Assembly: GCA_019843655.1 (NCBI GenBank)
Contig: JACDQD010000011.1
Span: 12,876,604 to 12,940,603, forward strand
DNA: 64,000 nucleotides
DNA from: Lethocerus indicus
Lineage: Eukaryota > Arthropoda > Insecta > Hemiptera > Belostomatidae
Direction: 5' to 3'
The notes under the pieces are model-generated. The model was not told the origin of the DNA. It searched no databases and was given only the letters and a program-made list of their open reading frames with translations. Below are positions 28,101-41,908 of the stretch, piece by piece (the stretch's first letter is position 1; every line of letters starts with the position of its first letter). Position numbers and translations under genes: made by a program.

Positions 28101-31100
28101 ATTTTTTATATACTCTTTATGACAAGTTTCAATTAAAAAAAAATAAGGGCAAATGACAAATGAATCCCCGGAATGATAAATAAAAAATCCACTCCACGAT
28201 TAGCGCGTGATTATATCTGATCAAGCCGGTTCGGCCAATGAGATACGACCAGTTGATTACGGTCGTGCACGGCGACTTTCCACGCTTGCGACACCATCTG
28301 AGTTGCTACCGGGCCGAGGTTAAACAACAAACTTACGGCTGTTGAATCGAGGCGTAATCAATCCGGTTAAAAATATTCTGCAAAATTAATTCTGGAAGAC
28401 TTGAAATAAAATCACGCCTCGCAGTATAAGACCAGATCAGCGTGATTAAACGAATACGATGACTGGTAGAAGTCGAAATCTAACCCAGAGAAACTTTCCA
28501 GGTATATATTTTAACATAAATTCGGAAGAGTTCGAAAAACGTCCACGAAAATTATATTCGAGTATTTTCAAATAATTTCAACAACCAGTAACTTCCTAAA
28601 CCTATGGACAATCTGGTTGTTTGGGAGGTTTCTCAGCCTTAATTTGCCTATCGCGGACACCCCCCACCTCCCATTATTCTTTCTAAAAGTCGCGTGCGGG
28701 GGCGCAGATGGAATTTTTTTTCCCTCGTTTTAAGCCAAACCTCGGGAGGAAATACTCGAAATGTTTACACGGGCCACTCCCCTTTCTGTTTACACAGGAT
28801 GTTTACAAGACCGGGGGGGGGCCGCCGCCTCAGCATGCCTCCGACTCCGGACCCGGGGCCACAGCCCCCCTCCTCTGAAACCCTTTTGATAGACTGATCT
28901 ATAGAGCGTTTTTGTTTTACGGATAGATTATTGTTGATATCGAAAACAAACATTTCAAACGACCGTTTGGAAGGAAAATTGGCGCGGGCCTCTGGCGACG
29001 GAGGAACATAAAATAGGGCTCCGAGAGTGGTCCATTTTCCGGAGATGAATAGCAACGTTTAATCGGAATTATAATACAGGAAAAAATATATAAAACTTAA
29101 TTATCAAGTTGACAGGTCCTATATTCTATGTATACAAAAAAAATCTATCTGGCGGTTGTATTTCTGGAACGGTAGCTTGCCCAATTGTAACACAGAGTCA
29201 GTAAAATTGGTAACTGAATATGTTTTCATATACATATTTAAAAAAAATCGCATATTCATTGCGGACCGTCAACAACGGCGGGGGAAACGAGTGGACGGAA
29301 ATTGTAATATCAATAACGAGCGAGGTAACTGAGCCGTAACCCGGCACCTATTATGAAAATATATCCGCCCTTTGCAGAAGTGGGCAGCGAGTGAGCGGCA
29401 ATTAATTGGCTAAAAAAGGGGTTGGTAGGAAAAACTAGTATTTCAGAACCCGACAACAGAATATCACCGTGTAATGTATATAGGGACTGTATAAATAAGC
29501 ATAGGAGTCTGCTGGGATACTTTTTCTTTTACTGCACTCGTACACACCTGCCCGTTTCAAAACTGCCTCCCTCGAGTGGATTATTCTTTGGAATAACTGT
29601 TGAAGTTTTAATTCAGTACTCGGCGATGAGGCAGGATGAAAATGTGTACAATGGCGTCCGGACAACCGGTCTTGTACCGGAGGGGAAATAAATACTCGAG
29701 AGCAGCTGGCGCTCGCAAAACTGTATTCGGAAGAGTTTGTACGGAGCAGAACCTTTTTTTCATTGTACAATGAAGAGAACATACCTCCCAATTAGAAATA
29801 CATCGTATTTTTCGAGAGGATTACCAATGGCTTTTCCAGGTTCATATTGTTATTATCAATCTTAGTTCCGCCTACAGCGAAGTTAGTCTGAGATTCTACG
29901 AGTGAGCGAAGCGACAACTAACCCAAACAAAGCGTACTACGAAATTCAGAACGATCTGGGCAAAAGAAATAAAAACTTAAATCAACATTCAATAATGTTT
30001 AATGCCCTGAATCTTATTTTCTCGTATTATATGAAATTTCAGTAAAAGGAGTGAAGGGCCCATCATAAAGAGTTGGCAAAAACAAGAGACAATGACGATG
30101 ATATAGATACTAAAAACAATACAAAGCTTTCAAGTTCCTTTAGCCGCACACTACGTTAGAACAATAAGAGTACGAAGTCACTTAAAAGTAATTTGTACTA
30201 CCTAAGCTCGACTAGTACGGATAAACGCCGAAATGACTTACAGTCGCTTTATATAAATCTTGGGCATTCGTGAATTACATCCAGCACTAAAACACAGTCC
30301 CCTGACGCTCTTACAACTCTGGCCACAATTTGCCAAGTGCCGCTAAAATATAGTTAGTTAAGCGGTTTTTAATTTTTCATTTTTGCCAGTTACAACCGAA
30401 ATTAATACGAACAGCAAATGACCAGTGTTCGCACACGGTGTAACGCTCGAAAGATATTTTCCACTTTTTCTTCAATTTATTTCCAACTTTTTATTTTTCA
30501 TTTGTTGAAAGTAATTAGAGTTTTCTTAATTAGAATTCTAACTGGCCCTTTTCGAATATTTTACCCGCAGCCCCTAGACGAGACTAGACAACGCCTGGTT
30601 TGTTTTCGTTATTACCATATTGTTTGGGATTTATAATAACTGGATAATTTTGAATAATGACAATAACGATATTCTGAAACCTGAAATTACGCAATTTTCA
30701 AATTATAATAATTTTAAATATAATTTCGAAATAAATTTTCTCCAATATAAAGCGACTGTTAAGAAAGTTTAATTTTACTTAAGAACGTTCATGAGCCTAG
30801 AATATAGCGCATTCTGCGGAATGCTCCGACAGATTAGTATCTAGTCCCGACGTTTCTCGATTGTATCGAAAGACCGGCTCTCGGGTTTCTCTTTACGAAA
30901 TGGGAGAAAATCATCCGAACTCAGTCCCAGAAACGCTCGCAACGGGTTTTAAAGTTACAAATCCTAATTGAAGGGAAATTCGGAAACCTGGATTCAAACC
31001 TTTCACGAGTATATTATTTTCTTTGACTGTATCCAATTTTCCAACTACGGGATTACGACGAGTTCCCGACAGTCCAAGGACTTTATATTGACATTTGATA

Positions 31101-33270
31101 AAAATAAGAGCAATACGTTTTTGAGAGACTCGGACGGGTTCCTCTTGAAAGGCGGCTGTCGAGAAATGAAAGGAGTAGGAAAACGGCAGATAAAACGTCC
31201 CTTTGGAAGAACGGCCCAGAGCGACTGGGAAATGACCGGAGAACACGCGAAAACCCGAAATAGGCAAATCATTACGCGGAATTTCGCGAGAGAGAGAGAC
31301 GGAGAGGGCCGTCCGCATTTAAAAACCCTGTTGGTTCTCAACGTACTGAATAATAAACAGAGCCGAAACCTGTCGGGCCAAATTTTAATTGAAATAAATG
31401 ACCGCCGACGATTGTTCAGTCGGGCCCAATATATAAGGAATATTATGAATAATAATTAAAATTAGGGCCGGGGGAAAAATGAATTTGGATCCAGTTACGT
31501 TAATACTTCAAAATGCGAAATTTGCATAATTACTTCAATTAACCGATTGGTGATATTTGTACTGAAGGTAGTATATTTGAGGAAACCGACTATCGATGAT
31601 TCAAATTCATGATTTAGGCACTCCCTAATCTACGTAAGCTAACTATTCTGCATAATTCCTTTATTTTATCTCAATGTAATTTCTTTGCAAGTACTATTCA
31701 CTGTAAAAACGAAACAGTTTTAATCAAAATGTATTTACCAGGTTACAGTACAATCTGAGAGAAAATTGTTATCGTACATTAAAAAAGTAATGCGTTGAAA
31801 GCGAACTGAATATTAGTAGAAACGAACGAAAAAAAATTCAAGGATGATGTAACTAAAGGTGTACCAATGTTCAGTTCCTACTTAACATAGGAATAATTAC
31901 CTAATTGCTCAGGGGACCACCTCCGCTTTTTTTTCAGGCATTACTTGTGAATAAATTGAATGAAACATTTTAAAGTGGCGTTTAACGTCCAAAGGAAACG
32001 GGCGAAAAAAATGCTTAATTCGTTCCTAATACGAATTAAATATACAATTTTATTGCCGCCACCGGGCATAAATAACTATCGGGACGGGTGAAGCTTTCGT
32101 CGTCCGACCGACCAATTAGTTACCTGAGGGCTCCACGACCAATTATACAGTCGATACAGCTCCACTTTCGAGTGTTTCGATTTCGACAGATGTTTCCGAA
32201 ATTTCTATGGGTTTCCAGACGCCCAAAGTGACACTAATGCGACGTTTTAGTGCCCGACAAAGACGCCGGCACTATTTAAAAGTGAATAAAAAGACTAATG
32301 AAATTTTTTTCTCAATTTTTTGAATGGAATTAGTTTAACTGGTACCGGACGCGATGCGATCGAAATTCGACACCGCAACAAACGGTTGATTAAATAATAA
32401 TATGCCCGACATGGTCCCTATTACAGGGCATTGAAAATGAGTTAATAATGAAACTATGAGAGATATATTATTAAAGTGAATGGAATATGCCTATTCAGCA
32501 TCAGCTTGGTATCGAGCACGACAGCGGCTCAAATTCTTCACCTTGACACGGAATCCTGACACAGTTCGCTTAAGTGAACCGGTCGCCGAGAGACATTTTT
32601 ATTTGGGGTAACTTTTTTCTTTCGTCACGAAGGTTCAGAAAATGACGAACCAGATTTTATCGCAAACGATATTTACAGGTTTCTTTGGCAGGATGAGCTT
32701 ATCCGAACTTCTTCCTTTTTTTCCGGCGGTATTCCCGACGACGTTCAAGAATATCCCGCCCTTTCATGATAAAAATTAATGGGTCGACGCTATCGGGGCG
32801 CCCCCATGTCCGATGGCAATAACCGAGAGTCATTACCGATGGATATTTTTAACGCAGAGTCGGGGGCCCGGAAGCGCCGTCCTAATAAAGCCATTGTTGG
32901 AAAGGTGCAGTATTTCTTCTTCGGGGGGCACCACCGGGAGACAGCGCACGTTGAATACCAAACAAAAGTTAACAATACTCGGGTCTTCAAACTGATCGCA
33001 CCCCAATAGGATCTGAATATAATAAGGAACGCCCTTTAAATACCAATTGTCCTAATGACCGATCAGTCACACGTTGCAATCAAAATAATCAGGAACCGAT
33101 ACAAGCTGTTAGCTCATAAGGAACAGTGGATATCATTTAGCACGAAATTATGAGGAAATTCATAAAAAATTAATCTATTAGCATCGTTTAACACGGATAA
33201 ATATTTCGGTCCCACGTGGTTCCACTGTACATGACTTCCAAAACCCTACGACGAGAATGTCAATGGTTCC
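22176..33270. other. No gene seen; long featureless stretch
   Basis: About 11 kb with no supported gene and no convincing member of the dispersed families. Items seen are a perfect 23-nt palindrome at 25527-25549, a poly-G run near 25310, GC-rich patches near 24.4-24.7, 25.85 and 28.8 kb, and scattered AT-rich runs. Open frames at 26763-27251 (162 codons) and 30968-31459 (163 codons) have no recognisable domain and are consistent with chance. Confidence 0.5.
25527..25549. other. Perfect 23-nt palindrome
   Basis: TAATTGTAATT and AATTACAATTA flank a single G and are exact reverse complements. It could form a cruciform or hairpin. The DNA is AT-rich, so chance formation is plausible. Confidence 0.85.
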
Positions 33271-33275
33271 AGCTT

Positions 33276-33396
33276 TAGCTACTGTGACGAAAGGCCGACG
33301 GGTGTTTGGCCTGTCACGGAAAAGAAAATCATACAAGGTGTAGAAACACAAACAGCAAAAGACCGGTTAATGGAGACAACCGCCGCTGACTGAAGA
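33276..33396 (+). repeat. Degenerate hammerhead-like fragments
   Basis: Three pieces of the dispersed unit occur in order: GCTACTGTGACGAAAGGCCG (33278 onward, resembling the CTGAAGA-to-GCC part with deletions), GAAAC followed by AGCAAAAGACC (33345-33363, an 11-nt exact match to the tail), and CCGCTGACTGAAGA (33383-33396, the start of another unit). The first piece also lies in a hairpin: GTGAC and AGGCC on the left pair with GGCCT and GTCAC on the right. Together with the unit at 33693 this suggests a decayed array. Confidence 0.45.
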
Positions 33397-33692
33397 AACC
33401 AAGACACAAAAAAAGGTAGTTGTCGAGGTGATTACATTAAACAATCTGGCGTAAGCGTTATACGCCTTAAAGCCCTAAGGCATATGAACCTACAGTGTTA
33501 CTTCTGTAGTTTTCTTTAGACATTTTTTTCCGTCCTGTCCCACCTGTCAGAAATGTCATGTCACTGTCACGGGTATATTAAAGCCCTTAATTTATCTTAT
33601 TTTTTATATTTTCCCCATTGCGCAAGTATACCCCTTTTGTAAAAAGAAATTTAAAAATGTACTTTGAATACCGTCAGTCTTGTGGAGCGCCA

Positions 33693-33760
33693 CTGAGAAT
33701 GGCGAGCAGCCGAAAACGTTCTCGTGGAAGACCAGACCAACGGTAGAGACAGATCACAGT
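33693..33760 (+). repeat. Hammerhead-like repeat copy
   Basis: Reads CTGAGAA, T, GGC-GAGCA-GCC, GAAAACGTTC, then a TCGTGGAAGACCAGACC tail related to the family tail. Stem II is intact. The palindrome in stem III has changed from ACCGGT to AACGTT, which keeps self-complementarity. The CTGAAGA box is altered at two positions, so cleavage activity is not expected. Confidence 0.65.
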
Positions 33761-36700
33761 AATCATGGTATTTCCACCAAACGAAAAATACATATTTCAT
33801 TCCATTCCAAGTGTAGAGACAATGTTCTCCAGAGTTCCAATGTTCCTGCAGCTCTAAGAAATCTCATCACGAGTTTACACCTCGTTCTGAGGTGTGAAAA
33901 ACGAATTAACGAGCCACCGAGTTCGGAAACACCGGCCGGCCGGTCATTACCGATTTATTACAACAATCCCCCAATAAATTGTTACGACAATGAAATTAAA
34001 GTATTCCATGTCCCATAATCTCGACGTGTCACGGTTCACTAATCGACCCACGGGGGACACTTCCTCTAAACTGGATTCGTGTACGGAATAGGTTGGACGA
34101 AATTAACAACTGAAGCACGTACCAAACAGGCATAGAATGTCATATTCAATGTCAACTAATTCAAAACTACTATGTACAAGTAGAAATAGGATGCGTGACC
34201 CAGCTAACCAAACGACGTCTTAATAACTAGACACAAGATTCTATACGTTTTCCACCATTCAATCAATGAATGTTTCATTTTAATTAACACGTTAATATTA
34301 AATATACCTTTTGCAGGACTAAACATTTAACAGTCATTTCTTTTGTATCCGTAGATAGCAGTGTTGGTACTTACCCCTTTATACAATAAAAAGACCCTTG
34401 CACTTCTATATACATATACGCGTCCATTCAGCAAATGAGATTCCTTTCAGTTACAACTTTTGTAATCGAACCCGATTTTATAGACACCCCGATTTCTATT
34501 TTGCCGCTTAATACGGTCGGAAAATGTGTAATGTGCCCGTCTATCACACTCGGAAAGAAATGGACGTACCAATAAAAACCGGAGTGGAGTGATAATAATA
34601 CACTTCTGAAAATAACCCGGAGTGTGCACCGGAGCGTGTGCGCGTGTTGGGGAATCATCATCCTCATCCTCCAACTCCAACTCAAACACTCCCCACCAAA
34701 CTGACTCGCATCTAAACGTCACTTCCAAGTAAAGGGCAATAAATATTTCCTTCACCGGCTGTCGAAACGGGCGCAAGTTTTAAATCAACTCCAGTGGGCG
34801 ACAGCTATATGGAGAGAGAGAGAGGCTCTTGTATTAGCCAAGATTCAGGATATTCAGGATAAAATAAAAACGGTTAAGTCCTTATTAATAATTCAAAGTA
34901 TTGGGGCGCCCTTTAAACCATTGAACTACTTATAATTTGTTTTATAAATTTTAAAAAATTAGAAGAAATATTAGTATTTCACTAATTACGCGTCCTGATT
35001 TCTGGGACCACTTTTACTTCCGCGTTACGCGACATCGATTATCACTCAGCGCTTTATCGGGAGGAAGCTGTTGTTCTGGTTAAAAAGAGAGGAGACCGTA
35101 GAGAACTCCCCTCCGGGCCTCGCAATTTTTACCCCGTTTAGAATGTAAAAGAAATAACTATTTTTTCTATCGAATTTCATTAATGCCATTAAAGCGAGCC
35201 GGCACATTCCTCAACTCTATTGTCTATTTCAAAACTGAAATCCGCCAGGAGGCCGGAAACACCTTCTACATTGGTACAGATATATTTCAATAATATTTTT
35301 AAAAATTACACGAAACATCCTAGAATTACGCAATTTTGAAACCCAACCGCAAGTATGTTACAACAATTATGTAATATCATAGACTAGGCAGTTGCCAAGT
35401 TTACGGCGGATAAATTAATTTTTTCCCAACAATTGATTATGGCATTGTATTAAATTCTTAGCGCAACGCTTATGTGGTAATAAAAAAGCCCGAATCAATA
35501 TTTATGACAGAAATTCTGACAAAATTCTAGGTATAGGATATATAGGGTTATTTCTTAACGTTCTATAACAACATTCTAGATAGATACTTTCCCTTCTACT
35601 TCGTTATTATTAGGAGAATTATTAAAGCAACAATAATTTCAATTCGTTATGGGTGTAAAGAATATTTTTTGGTCGTAGAAAATCTACCGGCTATGGTATC
35701 AATGTCTGTGAAGAAATCAAATGAAATGGGTGTCTACCTTTTCCGTGAACGGGGTGGCACGGGATGGGGGTCGTATAAGATTTCATGGGTAATTGACAAA
35801 AGGGGTAAGGGCTGAGGAGGAGCAATGTCAAGGGGGTCTCGTGTAAATTCGGTGCAATTGGTCACTGACGGGGTCGGGGGGCGGTGAAGGTACCTGTTGC
35901 TCCCTCGGCAACGGTTATCGCCGCGCATAGCTCATAGAGAGACCGGCGGGGGACGGTAGAAGGAGGGAGGGAGGGAGTGAGAGAGATAGAGTGAGAGAGG
36001 GGAGGTGGAGGGGTACAACCGTAAAAACACCCCCTAAACTGCCCCAGCCGTCAAGGCGGCATCAAATCCCGCTCTCGCCGCCGCCCCACCGGCATTTGCA
36101 AACAATAAACCCGCCCCCGTTTTGCGGTTTATAGCAACAAGAGAGAGAGAGAGAGAGAGGGGGGGAGGGATATGGAGAGAGTGGGAGGGAGAGAGAGAGA
36201 GGCCTTGAGCCGGGGTGAGCGGATGGGAAACCGGCCGGAAATAACTGCCGGACCCGACGGCGTCTTCGACCCAACCCCCGGCTGCAAACTGTCTCATCCA
36301 CTTAGCGCCCGATTTTTCCCCCCGCCCTTTATACGGCTGTAAATTTTAGTGCATCTTAAGATTCTGTTTTTATAATCTCTTTATTTGCTTCCACAAGTAG
36401 TTAGCCGGATCATAAAGCTCTGCTCCAATTATCGGCTTACACGGACATTACAGGGACCACAGCGAGCAAATACTGTAAAAATGTTTACAGAAAGAATCCT
36501 GTTCTTAAACCCCTATCTTATTACACCGACTGATATCTATAGTGGGAGACGTTCATCAACATCCATCCGATACCAACAGAATGGATGTACTTAGTTACGG
36601 CGTTTCACCTGTTTTACGTTGACCCGACCATTAGAGTGACTTTTTTTTTCTCCGAGTCATAACTAAATACGGCTTTCAAATAGCCATCAATTCCGATCGA

Positions 36701-38393
36701 TAATTATAACGTTCGGTCGTGAAAAATTAATCAACCCGAACGCACGAATTGCACAAATCGAGACGTCGCCCCTCACAACCGACGATCAAATAAATAATAA
36801 TTATAACATACAATAATCAATTAGGGAGAACGTTGCAAAAAAAAGTTCTGAAAATACGGCTTGCGCCGTTAATTGTTCGAAAAACAGGTTCGTTCGTGGA
36901 TTAGAGGTTGTCAGATGTGCTGGTTTACGGACATTTATTACCATTTGTCAACATCCCGACAACGTTTTTCAAGTGATGCGTGTAATGGAAATATATTAAC
37001 GTACGGACTAATATTAAAATAAAATACTTAATTTTGTCGAAACTTAAGAAAGGGAGATCACTGAATTTTTCACACAGAAAAAACATACATAAAAAAGACT
37101 AACGTCTTCCTACGCACCTAATTTTTTTCTCTCTCTCAGCCTTGTTAATGCCCGAGTGTCCCACCAAATGGAGCGTTCAGCCGGGCCTTAGACAAAAAAC
37201 CTAGACACCCCGACACTTATTACGGTTTCAACGTCTATATTTCACTTAGATTTCGATAACCCGAAGAGACTATGGAATCAAGAGTGACAAGTGAGAGCTG
37301 GGAAAAACCGTTTCATGATGAGCAGGATAAATTTAACTCGTAAGTAGTTAAGAGGAATAGTTAACCACCATCCGCCTTAGCCTAGTATTCTCTAGAACTA
37401 ATAATATCCTATAAGTTGTTATAAACTTAAGTAGAACTAACGGGAACTTTCAAATAAACTTTCTAAGGAGGATAATTAACTGATTTTTCTATTTGCAAAA
37501 GAAAAAATGGCAGCGAAAAAAGTCGGACAGCGTTGCTCTAAACTATGTCATTGATTTGAGTGATTACTCTAGATTACAGATTAAGCGAATACTCCGTACT
37601 TATTATGCGATTCTATATTTCGTAAATACAACGTTTTAGTGATCAGGATCTATACTAGAGGCAAATAGTAAAACCTCCAACGGTTCTATTCGGTTATTCG
37701 ACCGTTCTCATGGCATTCATTAAAAGTATCGAACACGGATTGCCGGTCGTGAAAATTTCAACCAAAGATTTATTCGAAGCCTCATTGAAGGGAGGATGGG
37801 GGGGAAGGCCTCCCCCCCAGCCAGAAAAGGCGTGTTCACCCGTACTCGGATAATCGACCGGTTCAACGGGGAACCTTTTAAGTTTTACGCACTCCTAATG
37901 AACGGATCATAAACTAAATATCAGGCGATAAATCGTAAATGCCCACCCTTCGCGCGTCGCGGCGACGCCTCGAGCGCCCCTAGCTCATTTCGACACCTCG
38001 GCAACAACCGGCGTACGAAGGGGGGGGCTTCGCCCTACGTCACCGGTTGGCATCCGCCGATGATTAACGTTAATGGGCACCGCAGTATGGAGGCCAGCGA
38101 ATAATTTTCGATGCCCCAAATTCTTTCAGGAGAATCCCAAACTACGTACGTATTTGCAGGTTAATAAAGAACTCGATTGTGAAGTAATGACGTTTGAAAC
38201 AGCAAGCCGACATCAAAGTGGCCAACTGGATCGCGACATTCCAAAATGTTCATCCTGTTCGATCACATTTTTAAAAATTCTTTATATTTATTTAAAGCCT
38301 TTTGTATCAAGCTACATTAGTCCATCTTACTTTATTCTTCAGATTATTTGTTTAATATAAGAAAGAGTTTAAGTTTAAGAGACGAAAGATCTG
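33761..38393. other. No gene seen; non-coding DNA with purine tracts
   Basis: No gene is supported. Purine-rich DNA with GA and GGGA units occurs at 35955-36010 and 36141-36202. The 36.0-36.3 kb patch is GC-rich and its minus-strand frames are low-complexity Ser/Leu/Pro readings. A short GA run lies near 34811-34825. The remainder is AT-rich without recognisable structure. Confidence 0.55.
35955..36202 (+). repeat. Discontinuous purine-rich (GA/GGGA) tracts
   Basis: GGGA/GAGA units at 35955-36010, a GA dinucleotide run at 36141-36159 and more GA units to 36202, separated by GC-rich unique sequence. Confidence 0.8.
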
Positions 38394-38455
38394 CTGAAGA
38401 TGGCGAACAGCCGAACAGCCGGTCTAGCAAAGGACCAAACCGGCGGGAGTAGATA
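38394..38455 (+). repeat. Hammerhead-like repeat copy
   Basis: Reads CTGAAGA, T, GGC-GAACA-GCC, then GAACAGCCGGTC in place of GAAACCGGTC, then TAGCAAAGGACCAAACC and a GGCGGGAGTAGAT tail. The CTGAAGA box, stem II and tail are the best-preserved plus-strand example. The GAAA box is disrupted by a CAG insertion that looks like a short duplication of GCCGAACAGCCG, so a ribozyme would be inactive. Confidence 0.75.
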
Positions 38456-39256
38456 AAAAATGGTATGGCCCAAAGCAGGTATTTACGGCGTATACGATTA
38501 TATTCCTCAATGTTGGTCACCGGAACGGAACTGCAGAAAGAGGCTGCCGACCGGGGCCAGGACCAGCGTTCGCCGAGGGATTTATGACAATTTTACGAAC
38601 GGAATGTTTCCCACGGAGGCGGCTCCGTTTCCCCCGCGCCTGGGAATCAACAGTTAATTATCAATTTGAGAAAAACTCGCCGGCGACTCGTTAAAACGGA
38701 AAGGTTAAACCCGAGGGCCGACGCAATTCAACATTTATGCGACCGTTAAGAGCGAAATAAAATATATTTTACGCCAATTATCCGTACACAAAAGGCCCAA
38801 ACGCACAAATTTCATAATTTATACCCGGCTTGAATTCTAGGCGTCCCGGCTTCCAATTACATGACACCGCGCCCATAAGGAGTTACAACGGTTATACGTG
38901 CATCGGCTGTAGTGTTTCTGTGTGTTTTCGCTACCCCGAAGAAGCACTTTCTCTATTTCATTAACCAACACAGCAACGTTCATCATTACCGAAAGCAGCT
39001 AAAGCCTGAACCGTGGAATATTTAGCTGTTAGAGATCCCGTACGAATTGAAAATATGAGGTATAAATGATGATAATAATAAACAAAAACTACTGGCATAG
39101 AACCCTATACAATTTTTACAAAGTAATTATGTTTGTGGCCCTCCATTGTAATTCTCAATTTCTGATTACACACAAAAAGAAAGAAATTGAGAAGTTTATT
39201 AGGCAGGCCTCAAAACCAAACGAGCGTATCGTACATAGGAAAGTTAGTTGATAACA

Positions 39257-39297
39257 AAAAGAGGGCGAGAGATTTGGGCTGTCCGCCATCTTCAGTA
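39257..39297 (-). repeat. Hammerhead-like repeat copy
   Basis: On the minus strand: TTACTGAAGA, T, GGC-GGACA-GCC, then CAAATCTCTCGCC. The CTGAAGA box and stem II are intact. GAAA has become CAAA and the CCGGTC part is lost. A 10-bp hairpin lies 22 bp to the right (39320-39347). Confidence 0.6.
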
Positions 39298-39319
39298 AGG
39301 CCCGAGCCACCTAAAAAAA

Positions 39320-39347
39320 AGTACTAATACCGTACGCTATTAGTACT
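39320..39347. other. Perfect 10-bp hairpin
   Basis: AGTACTAATA at 39320-39329 and TATTAGTACT at 39338-39347 are exact reverse complements around an 8-nt loop, CCGTACGC. It follows an A8 run. Its position beside a hammerhead-like copy suggests it may belong to the same decayed element. Confidence 0.85.
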
Positions 39348-41874
39348 AAATTAAAGCGGGCCGACACCGGGCCTAACTCATCTCACCCGTCTAATGACTC
39401 GAGGCGTCCGGGGAAGGCAAAAAAAAATTAAGTCGGGGAGATTGAAAAAAAGGAAAAAGTTCAACACGGCACACAGAACATTAATGTTAAACGGACCCCT
39501 CCTCGAAGACGCCACGAATGAAAATGAAGTTATTAAGTAATTGAAGTCCGGCACGACAGCGTCGTTCCTCCAGAGCGCGCGGGCCGGGCAACAGCGTATC
39601 CCGGGGCTCGCGTGGAACAGCCGCATTACCGCGTTTACGCCCTGCGTTTTTTCGTTTTGCGCGCTCTCCTCCTCCCTCCCCCCCCCCGGGGGGGCCGCAA
39701 AAGGAATTTAACGGCCGAAGATAATTAAACCGACGAAACGCTTCGAGATTTAAGCGGAGGCCGGGCAATTTGTTGTCGGGGCCCGTCCGGCGTTCGTTAC
39801 CGCACTTAACGGCTTCGGCTTAACCCTGTCCCGGGGCAGCATTACTTTCACCCTCGGCTCCCAGTCCCGGTTATTGGTTGCCCATCTTATCTTGCCGAAT
39901 AGCGTTAATATTATAACAATGAGTTGGGATTTACTTCAACCGAAAATTATATACCTGTTATACTTTCTTTTCATTCAAGTTTAATCATATTGCCAGTAAT
40001 TAATCCTGTTCCAAAAAAAGCAGACACACTCTCAGAGCTATAACCCCGAGACGCCTACCGTTAATACTTTAGCGCTTAGGAGAGGTGTTATAAGTCGGTT
40101 TGTAATTATACTGTACTGTAGGCTGCGGTTAATGTTAGCTGTGAATGGACCTCCACTGTGGGTGAGGTATCTTGAATGAAAGAGGTAGACATTTTTAATA
40201 TCTCAATGCCAGCTATTTCTGAATGCTTTGTTGCCAAAAATATAATATTAACGGGTTCTACTAGGGGACTATTGTGGAACGCGGGAAAATGCTGAGTCAC
40301 GGTAATTTTATTTCTAAATCAATCACTAAATTATGAACTCATTTGATAATCACCAGTGATGTGATAATTATGTTTCTACATACTTTTTGGGTTAATCGTA
40401 AGACTTTTTTTAAGCGATCTGACCACTACTGTACAAGACCAAGTTAGTGCCTCGAGGACGAGTACGGCAGTGTTACGGCCCAATTAACCTGAAACCTTCC
40501 TCCAGACCAACGGCGACTTTAATGCCGTCGCATGCCGTTGCTTCACTGTGCCGACACCGATTTCGAAATATACGGGGAAAACTTTATACAGACACCGTGT
40601 AAAACCGTGATTGGGGTGACTCCCGGTGAAAATTAAAAGCGGTCAATCCCGACTTGTGGATATTGAAAGCCCCGGTTTGAGGGAAACGAGGGCGTGCAGG
40701 GAGGAGGCTGATGGCGAGGGGTAGTGCGGAGGGAGGGGACGGCCTAGCGTCACGAGCCTTGTCCCTAATTCGTTTCTCCGAGCCGACTCCGAACAATAAA
40801 TCACCGGACGGGGAGAAGGCGACCACGACGGGAGCCAATTTCGCGATCCGCTCTCCTAAAAGGAATTCTGGGAAAGAAAAGGAAAAAAAGAGAAAAAGAT
40901 AAAAAAAGAAATAGACGAGCGAGAGGCGGGGAGAGGCCAGGGCGGTGCCTCGTAAATTGAAGCGTCATTGAACCGGGGGTTATGTTCCGGTCGTCGGTTC
41001 CAGAAACTTTCTTGGCCACCGCATTCCCCCGGCTGGGATCTCCTCTTTCGCAGATAATTTCAATGACAAATATACGCCCGCATTTTCCTCCCCTTTACGT
41101 CAAATTCCAAACCAACCCCCCTCTCCCACCACTGGTCCGTTTATCCGAGAACAATTTTCTCGGACACAAGTAGTTTATTATAACATCCTTCCATTGCGTA
41201 GTGAAAAATCGAACTTCTTCCTTTAAAGGCAAATTAACGGACGTTAGCGATTCCACGCCTTGAAATTACACCTCGCAAAATTCAGATACCCCGACCAAAT
41301 ATGCGTGTATTACTCTATCCGTTATGAGTAGCTTAATTAAGAATCGGCGCCAAAAAAATGTACCTTATCGGACCCGATTGCGTGACTGACTGAAATTTGT
41401 TCTGCAAATGGTTTTTTACTGTAAATTTCTTTTCGCGCGTAGTGACGTGAAATGAAACCTAGCGCCGGAATCAGAGAAATTGAAAACCCTCCACACCGTA
41501 AAGACCTCAAGGGAATGCAATCATATTTATCCAGAAAACTCTTAAACAGGTGACCAGTCATCAGATAATATTGTTTTCGGTAAACTGTGGTTGAAAACAG
41601 GAGTGGGACGGTATAATTTAAAGACAGCATAGATGGTCGACTGCGGTGTGAGTCAAGTACCTCGAAAATGCGAGTAGTCTCGAAAATGTTTCACGTAACC
41701 CGAAATTACGCCCGAAAATAAATAGAGCCATAATAAGCCAATTTAGGAGAGGCGCTGCACTCACTGTGCCCGTTTAACCCGGCGTTCCATAACCGGGTGC
41801 TGGATTTCGGCTCCGAAGTGTAAAAGGGATCGTGGGAGATCCCCCAGGAGAGAGCCGACCTCTCTGGGAGTATT

Positions 41875-41895
41875 AATGCCTCAATTTGAGGCATT
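41875..41895. other. Perfect 21-nt palindrome
   Basis: AATGCCTCAA and TTGAGGCATT flank a single T as exact reverse complements. It directly precedes a G-rich stretch at 41909-41941. Confidence 0.85.
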
Positions 41896-41908
41896 GATTG
41901 GTGGCCGT

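Noticed and set aside
29652..29685. ATGGCGTCCGG followed by ACAACCGGTCTTG, resembling the hammerhead-like unit
   Set aside because: No GAAA box, no stem II and no tail; a partial match only.
30968..31459. 163-codon plus-strand open frame
   Set aside because: No recognisable domain, antisense frames of 135 and 98 codons are also open, and the length is within chance for a window of this size.
32541..32590. CTGA ... GTGAACCGGTC arrangement
   Set aside because: The spacing and boxes do not fit. The only real match is CCGGTC in a generic context.
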